A stretch of DNA of 7,010 nucleotides, from the NCBI GenBank assembly GCA_021205045.1, contig JAJPYH010000120.1, positions 1 through 7,010 of the forward strand. Direction: 5' to 3'. The DNA is from Lachnospiraceae bacterium (GTDB taxonomy: Bacteria; Bacillota; Clostridia; Lachnospirales; Lachnospiraceae). The position numbers and the translations under genes were made by a program. The notes under the pieces were generated by a model. It saw nothing but the letters and a program-made list of their open reading frames with translations, was not told where the DNA came from and made no database searches. Of the stretch, positions 1 through 4,990 are shown one piece after another (position 1 is the first letter of the stretch; each line of letters starts with the position of its first letter).

Positions 1-260
1 TAGTTTCAGATGTGTCTGAGGTCAGCAGTGTTTCCAAGAAGGATACAGAGGCTGTGATCAGTGCTTTTACTGAAGTCGTGGGCGACGCTATGAAGAGCGG
101 CGACAAGGTTCAGTTAGTTGGATTTGGTACTTTTGAGGCAAGCCAGAGAGCCGCGAGAGTTGGCAGAAATCCTGCGACAGGCGAAACGATGCAGATTGAG
201 GCATCCAGTGTTCCGAAGTTTAAGGCCGGCAATGCTTTGAAAGAAAAAGTAAATGCATAA
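1..260 (+). CDS. hup: HU-family histone-like DNA-binding protein, 5' end outside the window
   Basis: HU is a small dimeric nucleoid protein that binds and bends DNA without strict sequence specificity. The visible part has the family landmarks: SKKD near the N-terminus, the core VQLVGFGTFEASQRAARVGR, the DNA-binding arm motif GRNPATGE, and the C-terminal VPKFKAGNALKEKV. HU proteins are about 90 residues and start with a helix of the MNKTEL type. Here the frame is open to base 3 and the first two bases (TA) fit the end of a Leu codon, so the true ATG is probably five or six codons upstream. A GTG at 12 is in frame but would remove most of helix 1, so I do not take it as the start. The gene ends in TAA and is followed four bases later by a strong terminator, which suggests its own transcript. 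Family assignment is secure; which HU paralogue it is cannot be told. Confidence 0.95.
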   Translation, partial: VSDVSEVSSVSKKDTEAVISAFTEVVGDAMKSGDKVQLVGFGTFEASQRAARVGRNPATGETMQIEASSVPKFKAGNALKEKVNA

Positions 261-263
261 ATA

Positions 264-292
264 AAAAAAGAGCCTGTGACGGGCTCTTTTTT
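264..292 (+). terminator. Rho-independent terminator after HU
   Basis: A perfect 11-base stem pairs 264-274 (AAAAAAGAGCC) with 282-292 (GGCTCTTTTTT) around a 7-base loop. The GC-rich top and the six-T run are typical of an intrinsic terminator. The symmetric A/T flanks mean it could also work from the opposite strand. It sits between HU and rqcP, so rqcP either has its own promoter or depends on read-through. Confidence 0.9.
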
Positions 293-310
293 CATTGAAC
301 GAGGGAGTAT

Positions 311-550
311 ATGAGATTAGATAAATTTTTGAAGGTTTCCAGACTGATCAAGCGAAGAACAGTGGCGAATGAAGCCTGTGACGCCGGCCGTGTCATGATC
401 AATGATAAAGCGGCGAAGGCTTCTTCGGAAGTAAAAGTGGGAGACCGGATTACGATTTCCTTTGGAAACAGGGAAGTGAAGGTGGAGGTGACTGCGGTCG
501 CGGAAACCATCAAAAAGGAAGAGGCCAAAGAGCTTTTTAAATATATATAA
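311..550 (+). CDS. rqcP: RqcP (YabO), S4-domain ribosome quality-control factor
   Basis: RqcP binds the 50S subunit carrying a stalled peptidyl-tRNA and works with RqcH to add C-terminal alanine tails that mark stalled nascent chains for degradation. This function is known from the B. subtilis protein. The 79-residue product is nearly all S4 RNA-binding fold. It opens with MRLDKFLKVSRLIKRRT, essentially identical to the start of the B. subtilis protein as I recall it, followed by the INDKAAKASSEVKVGD segment and a C-terminal KKEEAKELF. Length is close to the usual 80-90 residues. The start is supported by a GAGGGAG ribosome site at 301-307. It follows the HU terminator and precedes yabP by 57 bases. 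Paralogous S4 proteins (Hsp15/HslR) are the only real alternative, and context favours RqcP. Confidence 0.95.
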   Translation: MRLDKFLKVSRLIKRRTVANEACDAGRVMINDKAAKASSEVKVGDRITISFGNREVKVEVTAVAETIKKEEAKELFKYI

Positions 551-555
551 AATGG

Positions 556-584
556 GAATATCCGCCGGGTTGCCGCCATAAATA
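556..584 (+). promoter_or_regulatory. Candidate sigma-E-type promoter for yabP-yabQ
   Basis: GAATATC (556-562) resembles the ATAT-containing -35 element of the mother-cell factor sigma-E. Fourteen bases later CATAAATA (577-584) resembles its CATA-type -10. The spacing fits sigma-E promoters, and a start around 591 would leave a short leader carrying just the ribosome site. B. subtilis yabP is known as a mother-cell sporulation gene, which supports the reading. The -10 match is imperfect, so this is a candidate only. Confidence 0.4.
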
Positions 585-609
585 TAGCATATCGGAAGGA
601 GGCGGATAT
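558..609. repeat. 9-base perfect inverted repeat spanning the yabP ribosome site and start codon
   Basis: ATATCCGCC at 558-566 is the exact reverse complement of GGCGGATAT at 601-609. The right arm covers the last two bases of the yabP ribosome site and the first two of its ATG, and the 34-base interval contains the candidate promoter -10. In a transcript reading through from rqcP, pairing of the arms could hide the yabP start. A transcript starting near 591 would lack the left arm. The repeat is seen directly; the regulatory role is inferred. Confidence 0.55.
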
Positions 610-898
610 GGAAGAACTGTACAAATCGGGCAGCAGGGAGCATAAGCTGATATTAGACAATCGTGGTGGTCTGACACTAACTGGTGTGGTTGATATCATC
701 AGCTTTGATTTAAATGAAGTTCTCATGGAAACCGCGGCCGGAATGCTGACCGTACAGGGACAGGACCTTCATGTCAATAAGCTGCTGCTGGAAAAAGGTG
801 AAGTGGATATCAGCGGCACTGTAGACAGTATGCTTTATTCAGACATCTCTTCTTACGGTGAAAAAGCGGGAAGCTTTTTCCGCAGGTTGTTTCAGTGA
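608..898 (+). CDS. yabP: Sporulation protein YabP
   Basis: YabP is a small protein of the YabP/YqfC family, made in the mother cell during sporulation; its exact biochemical role is not established. The 96-residue product shows the family's repeating beta-rich pattern: an N-terminal HKLILDNRGGLTLTGVVDIISFD segment, then a block centred on TAAGMLTVQGQDLHVNKLLLEKGEVDISG, and a variable basic/aromatic tail (FFRRLFQ). Length is close to the roughly 100 residues of the B. subtilis protein. There is no signal peptide or membrane segment. The start is fixed by a very strong GGAAGGAGG (594-602) five bases before the ATG. Its TGA overlaps the GTG start of yabQ, indicating translational coupling. A candidate sigma-E promoter and an inverted repeat lie immediately upstream. 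Confidence 0.93.
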   Translation: MEELYKSGSREHKLILDNRGGLTLTGVVDIISFDLNEVLMETAAGMLTVQGQDLHVNKLLLEKGEVDISGTVDSMLYSDISSYGEKAGSFFRRLFQ

Positions 899-1293
899 GC
901 TTTTATGATGAAGAGTGGCAGGTTATCTTTCGGGCGGTTTTTCTGGGAATGGAGCTCTCACTGTTGTATGACCTCCTTCGCGGGCTTCGCCGCGTGAAGA
1001 AAGGCGCCTGGGGATGGACCTTCGTGTGTGATGCTTTATTCTGGTATTGTACAGCAGTAGCGTCTTTTCGGCTGATGCATGAGTACAGTAACGGCCTGTT
1101 TCGCTGGTATACAGTTGGCGCGGTTTTCTGCGGCATGTGGCTTTATACGAAAACCCTCGGTTGGCTTCTTCACAAGCTGCTTTGCCGTATGGCGGGGATT
1201 TTGGCCGTACCGGCAAAGATTGTCTTGACGAAATGGAAAAGTCTGGCTATTATAAAAGCATACAGAGAGCGAAAGGAGGCAGACACAGGATGA
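895..1293 (+). CDS. yabQ: Spore cortex biosynthesis protein YabQ, membrane protein
   Basis: YabQ is a mother-cell membrane protein which in B. subtilis localises to the forespore outer membrane and is needed for cortex formation. The 132-residue product has hydrophobic segments at about residues 8-28, 40-60 and 68-90, with the positively charged stretch GLRRVKKG between the first two and a basic C-terminus. The pattern FLGMELSLLYDLLRGLRR near the N-terminus is typical of the family. The start is GTG at 895 inside the yabP stop (GTGA overlap), with only a weak ribosome site, so translation probably depends on ribosomes finishing yabP. The gene ends in an ATGA overlap with divIC. Clostridial YabQ is often shorter or more divergent than the Bacillus protein; position between yabP and divIC strengthens the call. 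Confidence 0.88.
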   Translation: MSFYDEEWQVIFRAVFLGMELSLLYDLLRGLRRVKKGAWGWTFVCDALFWYCTAVASFRLMHEYSNGLFRWYTVGAVFCGMWLYTKTLGWLLHKLLCRMAGILAVPAKIVLTKWKSLAIIKAYRERKEADTG

Positions 1294-1595
1294 AACCGGC
1301 ATACAAGGGAAAAACAAAATATCATAACAGACTGGCAATTTATATTGTGGGTATTCTGGTGCTGGTGATTGCGGTTGTGTTTGCCGTCAACAGCTACACG
1401 CTCAGTTCCAAAAAGGCGGAATACCAGGCTCAGCTGGACTCCCTGGAGGCAGATCTGGAAAGAGAGAAAGCTGAGGAGGAGGATCTGAAGGACTATGAGA
1501 AATATACGCAGACCATGAAATATATCGAAGAGGTGGCGCGTGAAAAGCTGGGAATGGTCTACGAGGACGAGATTATATTTAAAGACAATGAATAA
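1290..1595 (+). CDS. divIC: Cell-division protein DivIC / FtsB-like septum initiator
   Basis: DivIC is a bitopic division protein which, with FtsL and DivIB, forms the complex that controls septal cell-wall synthesis. The 101-residue product has a short basic cytoplasmic N-terminus (about 1-13), one membrane helix (about 14-36, LAIYIVGILVLVIAVVFAV), an external coiled coil rich in Leu, Glu and Lys (about 40-70), and the conserved C-terminal block YIEEVAREKLGMVYEDEIIF. I choose ATG 1290 because it follows AAAGGAGG (1272-1279) and gives a family-sized protein; the same frame is open back to 1137, but that extension lies inside yabQ. The ATG overlaps the yabQ stop. A terminator follows. Being placed behind two sporulation genes while serving vegetative division, it presumably also needs transcription from rqcP or further upstream. 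Confidence 0.92.
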   Translation: MKPAYKGKTKYHNRLAIYIVGILVLVIAVVFAVNSYTLSSKKAEYQAQLDSLEADLEREKAEEEDLKDYEKYTQTMKYIEEVAREKLGMVYEDEIIFKDNE

Positions 1596-1597
1596 AG

Positions 1598-1628
1598 AAA
1601 AGGACAGCTCGTTTGGGGCTGTCTTTTT
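1598..1628 (+). terminator. Rho-independent terminator after divIC
   Basis: GACAGCTC (1603-1610, directly after a G at 1602) pairs with GGGCTGTC (1616-1623) around a 5-base loop with one G-U pair. Upstream A residues extend pairing into the T run at 1624-1628. It starts three bases after the divIC stop and separates the rqcP-yabP-yabQ-divIC group from spoIIE. Confidence 0.85.
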
Positions 1629-1661
1629 ATGCAAATAAATTCTTAAAGAAACGTAGGTGCT

Positions 1662-1694
1662 TTCGACACTCTTTTTTTTATAAGAAATTATAAT
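1662..1694 (+). promoter_or_regulatory. Spo0A-activated sigma-A-type promoter of spoIIE
   Basis: TTCGACA at 1662-1668 is an exact copy, in reverse orientation, of the Spo0A box TGTCGAA. A perfect TATAAT lies at 1689-1694. The gap from the box to the -10 is 20 bases, too long for an ordinary sigma-A promoter (about 17). Known Spo0A-dependent promoters of B. subtilis spoIIE and spoIIG have this abnormal 21-22 base spacing, with Spo0A bound near the -35 compensating for it. Transcription would start near 1700, just ahead of the spoIIE ribosome site GGGGG (1711-1715). The boxes are seen; Spo0A control is inferred. Confidence 0.7.
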
Positions 1695-1723
1695 GAAGCC
1701 AAAAACGCAAGGGGGAACCAGGC

Positions 1724-1876
1724 ATGAAAAGAAAAGAGAACGTCATAGAAAGTGCCGCGCAACACCTGCCCGAATACGGACAGCAGAAATTGCTGTTTTG
1801 CGCAGATTCTTATCGAAATATTGCCAGAGTGATTATGAATTTCTCGCCGAGGGAGGATCCCGCCGAGGGAGGATGA
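1724..1876 (+). CDS. N-terminal fragment of SpoIIE, 50 residues
   Basis: This is the 5' piece of the interrupted spoIIE, beginning MKRKENVIESAAQHLPEYG. It has the gene's only good ribosome site and lies 30 bases behind the Spo0A-type promoter. It contains ADSYRNIARVIMNF, which resembles the SpoIIE linker. The last five codons after the repeat junction (PAEGG) are out-of-frame additions ended by TGA. It has no membrane helix and no catalytic residue, so on its own it is unlikely to function. Translating it would bring ribosomes to within 65 bases of the ATG at 1941, so reinitiation is conceivable but has no ribosome site to help it. Confidence 0.5.
   Translation: MKRKENVIESAAQHLPEYGQQKLLFCADSYRNIARVIMNFSPREDPAEGG
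1843..1874. repeat. 16-base tandem duplication inside spoIIE
   Basis: CTCGCCGAGGGAGGAT (1843-1858) is followed directly by CCCGCCGAGGGAGGAT (1859-1874); 15 of 16 bases match, and the last 14 are identical. Sixteen is not a multiple of three, so the second copy shifts the spoIIE reading frame by one. Taking out either copy restores a continuous frame. Confidence 0.95.
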
Positions 1877-1940
1877 AGCCGCTAAGACAAGCCGGGCAGA
1901 TACGCTGTATCACAGACGTCTGAATGAAAACCAGAATTTT

Positions 1941-2924
1941 ATGGCCCGGCAGTTTATGACACTGGCGGATCAGATTTCCAGGCTGGCTGAAGAAAGCTAT
2001 AGCTATATTTATTCCGGCGATGCAAAATACAAAGAGATCGCAAGGCTGTTAAAAGTCGAGGATATTCTGGTCAGGCATATTTATTTTATGGAGGACGAAA
2101 ATAAGGATGGGGTACTGGAAATTACCATGTGCAGCCGCCAGGGACGCATCCCGGCCAAAGAGGTTGCTGATGTGCTTGGCACTTTTTATGATATGAGGCT
2201 GATCCCATCCACAAGAAGTCCCTATTTTATTGAAGAGGAGTATCACAGCTTTACATTTGTGCAGGAACCGGCATATAATATTATCGTTGGACAGGCCAGC
2301 GCTGTACAGGGCAAAGAGAGCGTCAGCGGGGACAGTGTGCTGGTCATGGAGGGCATGGATGGCCATGGGATTCTTTTGCTGGCAGACGGCGTGGGCAGTG
2401 GGGAGGAGGCTTTTTGTTGCAGTGAAAAAATCCTGGATTTTGTGGAAAAGTTTCTTCTGGCAGGATATAGTAAGGAGGAGGTTATCCAGATCCTGAATGA
2501 TCTTCTGGTGCAGGATGGGCAGGAGAAGTGGATGTCTACGCTGGATCTTTGCGATATCAATTTATACAGGGGCGTGTGCGAATGCTACAAGATCGGTGCT
2601 CCGGCCGGGTATCATAAGCGACAGGACATGGTAGAGAAAATTCAGATTTCCAATCTTCCGCTGGGAGCTTTTGAAACGCTCAATCTGGATACGGCTCGTA
2701 TCCGACTGGAGGATGGGGATTATCTGATTTTGCTGTCAGATGGTGTGGCGGAGAATCTGCCGCAGGAGGATCTGACAGGGCGTCTGGAGGAATATATCGG
2801 CAGGCTGGATCTGCAAAATCCCAGGGAAATGTCCAAAGCAATTCTGGAGTACAGTATTCAGCTGCACAGGGGAAAGATTATAGATGATATGACGGTTGTT
2901 GTGGCCGGAGTGTGGAAAAACTGA
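1941..2924 (+). CDS. spoIIE: SpoIIE-type PP2C phosphatase domain (3' part of interrupted spoIIE)
   Basis: This 327-residue frame holds the full phosphatase. Numbering from Met 1941, the PP2C metal-binding motifs are SGDS (Asp131), LLADGVGSG (Asp149), LILLSDGVAENL (Asp267) and IDDMTVVV (Asp315/316), all with the expected acidic residues. Residues 1-120 form the regulatory segment before the catalytic core, including MARQFMTLADQISRLAEE. The expected substrate is phosphorylated anti-anti-sigma factor SpoIIAA. Met 1941 is only the first ATG in the frame: no ribosome site precedes it, the frame is open back to 1839, and similarity to the SpoIIE linker already begins upstream, so it is probably not a natural start. 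The stop is 9 bases before tilS. With no membrane segment, the product would be cytosolic. A related PP2C regulator is possible, but the locus order and promoter favour SpoIIE. Confidence 0.8.
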   Translation: MARQFMTLADQISRLAEESYSYIYSGDAKYKEIARLLKVEDILVRHIYFMEDENKDGVLEITMCSRQGRIPAKEVADVLGTFYDMRLIPSTRSPYFIEEEYHSFTFVQEPAYNIIVGQASAVQGKESVSGDSVLVMEGMDGHGILLLADGVGSGEEAFCCSEKILDFVEKFLLAGYSKEEVIQILNDLLVQDGQEKWMSTLDLCDINLYRGVCECYKIGAPAGYHKRQDMVEKIQISNLPLGAFETLNLDTARIRLEDGDYLILLSDGVAENLPQEDLTGRLEEYIGRLDLQNPREMSKAILEYSIQLHRGKIIDDMTVVVAGVWKN

Positions 2925-2933
2925 GGACCTGCA

Positions 2934-4508
2934 ATGTACATTATGACTCAAAAGGTATTGGATTATATTGAAAAACAGCATATGCTTGCGAAGGGTGAAA
3001 AAATTCTGGTGGGCTTAAGCGGCGGTATGGATTCTGTGGCGCTTTTGCATTTGCTGCTTGGTATCAGGGAAAAGTATTCACTGGAAATCCTGGCGCTTCA
3101 TGTGAATCATGGCATCAGAGAAGAAGCCGGGGAGGATGAGGCGTTCTGCGCACAGCTTTGTGAAGAGATGAAGGTTCCTTTTATGTGCTGCCGGATTGAG
3201 GCAGGGAAGCTGAGTCAGACTCTGGGTGCCGGACTGGAAGAGGCGGCCCGAAACGCCAGGTATGAGATTTTGGAACAGTACCGGCAGGAATACGGCTGCC
3301 ATAAAATAGCGATAGCGCACCACGCCAATGATAATGCGGAAACCATGCTTTTCCAGCTGTTTCGCGGCAGCGGGCTGAAGGGGCTTTCGGGAATTGCCGC
3401 AGTGAGGGGCTGCATTATCCGGCCTTTTTTGTGCGTAAGCCGCGAAGAGATCAGTCGGTATATGAGGGATCATGGCTTAAAGCATGTGGAGGATGCCAGT
3501 AATCAGGACATGAATTATACCCGCAATCAGATTCGTGCCCGCGTTGTTCCTTTGGCGGAAGAAATCTGCGAGGGCGCTGTAGAGCATATGGGAAACTGCG
3601 TAGCGCAGCTTCGGGACATCTGGGAATACCTGAATGGACAGGCCACTGCGTTTCTGGAGGCAAACGCCGTCTTTGATGAGAAGGGGGCAACCATTCCTCT
3701 GAAAAAGCTGAGGGAGCTTCCAGTCGCTCTGCAGAGGGAAGTCCTGATGGAGAGTGTCGGCAGAGTATACGGCTCCAGAAAGGATATTACTTTTGTTCAT
3801 ATAGAAAATATGCGTGAATTATCTGAGAAAGACGGGCAGAAGGATTACGATCTTCCTCATGGCCTGCTGGCGCGTAAAAGCTATCTTGATTTCAGAATAT
3901 ATAAAAAAAATATTCAGTTTTCCGGGGACGATGAGCGTTGCAAAGCATCACAGGAGATGAAAAAGGATTTGCTGCTCTCAGGGAATGATATTGGTTATGC
4001 GGCTTTGCCTGGTGTGAAAAAGCAGCCGCCGGGTACAGAGGACTCTGCCTGCGAAGTCCCTTTGGAAGGGGAAATTTCGCTGCCTGATGGAAGCAAAGTT
4101 ATTTTTAAAACGCTTTCATCGGATAAAATGCGTGAAAAATTAAATAATATTCCTCAAAATGATTGTACGAAATGGTTTGATTGTGATAAAATCAATGATC
4201 ATCTGCTGCTGCGGCACAGACATCCCGGAGATTATCTTGTAGTCAGAGAAGACGGCGCATCAAAATGTCTGCAGGATTATCTGGTCAATGAAAAGGTCCC
4301 CAGAGAGAAAAGAGAGGGGATGTGGCTTTTGGCAGACGGCGCTCATATTCTGTGGGTGATCGGGTACCGCATCAGCATGGAATATAAAGTTACACCAGAG
4401 ACAAAAAACATATTGGAAGTACATTTGGAGGAAAAAACAGATGGCGGAAAGAGTGGAAGTGCTGATCCCCGAAGACCAGGTCAGACAGAGAATTCAGGAG
4501 ATTGCTGA
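2934..4508 (+). CDS. tilS: tRNA(Ile)-lysidine synthetase TilS
   Basis: TilS uses ATP and lysine to convert C34 of the tRNA-Ile CAU anticodon to lysidine, so that it reads AUA codons; it is normally essential. The N-terminal N-type ATP-pyrophosphatase domain (about 1-210) has the PP-loop SGGMDS at residues 29-34, LALHVNHGIR around 53-62, AHHANDNAET at 128-137 and NYTRNQIRARVVP at 194-206. The C-terminal TilS_C domain (about 380-500) has LRHRHPGDY, LQDYLVNEKVPREKR and LLADGAHILWVIGYRIS. I take ATG 2934, six bases after GAGGA (2923-2927); the in-frame ATG at 2943 is less well spaced. At 524 residues it is slightly long: the recognisable domain ends near residue 500, and the last 22 residues are encoded inside hpt and look unconserved. 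It shares an operon with spoIIE or uses an internal promoter I could not find. Confidence 0.95.
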   Translation: MYIMTQKVLDYIEKQHMLAKGEKILVGLSGGMDSVALLHLLLGIREKYSLEILALHVNHGIREEAGEDEAFCAQLCEEMKVPFMCCRIEAGKLSQTLGAGLEEAARNARYEILEQYRQEYGCHKIAIAHHANDNAETMLFQLFRGSGLKGLSGIAAVRGCIIRPFLCVSREEISRYMRDHGLKHVEDASNQDMNYTRNQIRARVVPLAEEICEGAVEHMGNCVAQLRDIWEYLNGQATAFLEANAVFDEKGATIPLKKLRELPVALQREVLMESVGRVYGSRKDITFVHIENMRELSEKDGQKDYDLPHGLLARKSYLDFRIYKKNIQFSGDDERCKASQEMKKDLLLSGNDIGYAALPGVKKQPPGTEDSACEVPLEGEISLPDGSKVIFKTLSSDKMREKLNNIPQNDCTKWFDCDKINDHLLLRHRHPGDYLVVREDGASKCLQDYLVNEKVPREKREGMWLLADGAHILWVIGYRISMEYKVTPETKNILEVHLEEKTDGGKSGSADPRRPGQTENSGDC

Positions 4509-4965
4509 GCAGATCAGTAAGGATTACGCCGGAAAAGATCTGCATTTGATCTGTACACTGAAGGGCGGCGTCTTTTTCATGTGTGAGCTGGCGAAACATA
4601 TTACTATTCCTTTGACTATGGATTTTATGTGTGTGTCCAGTTACGGCAATACCACCAAATCCAGCGGCGTGGTGAAGATCACCAAGGATTTGGACGAGCC
4701 GATTATGAGCAGGGATGTGCTGGTGGTGGAAGATATTATTGATTCCGGCAATACCTTAAGCTATATGCTGGAGATGCTTTCGGACAGAAAGCCTGCCTCT
4801 ATCCGGCTGTGTACTTTGCTGGATAAGCCGGAAAGGCGCCGGAAGAAAGTGAATGTGGACTATACAGGTTTCCAGATTCCGGACGAATTTGTGGTAGGCT
4901 ATGGCCTGGATTATGCCCAGAGATACCGCAATCTTCCCTATGTGGGGATTGTCAGATTTGAATAG
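4441..4965 (+). CDS. hpt: Hypoxanthine(-guanine) phosphoribosyltransferase
   Basis: Hpt salvages hypoxanthine (and usually guanine) to IMP/GMP using PRPP, in the cytoplasm. The 174-residue product has the usual family length. Landmarks are the LKGG loop at 40-43, the flexible loop SYGNTTKSSG at 67-76, the PRPP-binding motif VLVVEDIIDSGNTL at 93-106 with the acidic pair Glu97-Asp98, and the C-terminal FVVGYGLDYAQRYRNLPYVG that closes over the purine. The start MAERVEVLI follows GGAGG (4427-4431) with a 9-base gap and matches the usual family N-terminus. The gene begins inside the end of tilS, overlapping by 68 bases, and ftsH follows 25 bases later. The tilS-hpt-ftsH order is conserved in Bacillota. 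In B. subtilis, HprT and TilS together are reported to activate ftsH transcription; whether this holds here is unknown. Confidence 0.96.
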   Translation: MAERVEVLIPEDQVRQRIQEIAEQISKDYAGKDLHLICTLKGGVFFMCELAKHITIPLTMDFMCVSSYGNTTKSSGVVKITKDLDEPIMSRDVLVVEDIIDSGNTLSYMLEMLSDRKPASIRLCTLLDKPERRRKKVNVDYTGFQIPDEFVVGYGLDYAQRYRNLPYVGIVRFE

Positions 4966-4990
4966 AAAGATTTAAAGAGAGGACGATATT

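Larger units (their letters stand above)
1724..2924 (+). pseudogene. spoIIE: spoIIE locus, short form, frameshifted by a 16-base tandem duplication
   Basis: SpoIIE is the PP2C-type phosphatase that dephosphorylates SpoIIAA to activate sigma-F in the forespore. The frame opens at ATG 1724, eight bases after GGGGG, and runs 45 sense codons into the first copy of a direct repeat. The second copy shifts the frame and a TGA follows at 1874-1876. The phosphatase continues in the +1 frame to 2924. Deleting 1859-1874 joins ...NFSPRED to EAAKTSRADTLYHRRLNENQ... without a break, giving 394 residues. The SYRNIAR and RLNENQNFMARQF segments resemble the cytoplasmic linker that follows the membrane helices in classical SpoIIE. 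The multi-pass N-terminal domain (about 300 residues) and the cysteine-bearing linker are absent. The catalytic domain is undamaged, so the break looks recent or artefactual, or it may be a reversible switch. Confidence 0.7.

Noticed and set aside
1137..1289. Longer N-terminus for divIC from ATG 1137
   Set aside because: The extension lies wholly within yabQ, has no family resemblance, and the strong ribosome site at 1272-1279 serves ATG 1290.
1640..1650. Small inverted repeat TTCTT-A-AAGAA before the spoIIE promoter
   Set aside because: Five-base AT-rich arms are expected by chance and match no operator I know.
1843..1876. Programmed ribosomal frameshift in spoIIE
   Set aside because: No slippery heptamer or downstream structure stands out, and a 16-base tandem duplication explains the frame change fully.
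1693..1923. 76-residue frame starting MKPKTQGG over the spoIIE leader
   Set aside because: It begins at the promoter -10, has no ribosome site, is full of Arg/Lys typical of a wrong frame, and overlaps the spoIIE reading in another frame.
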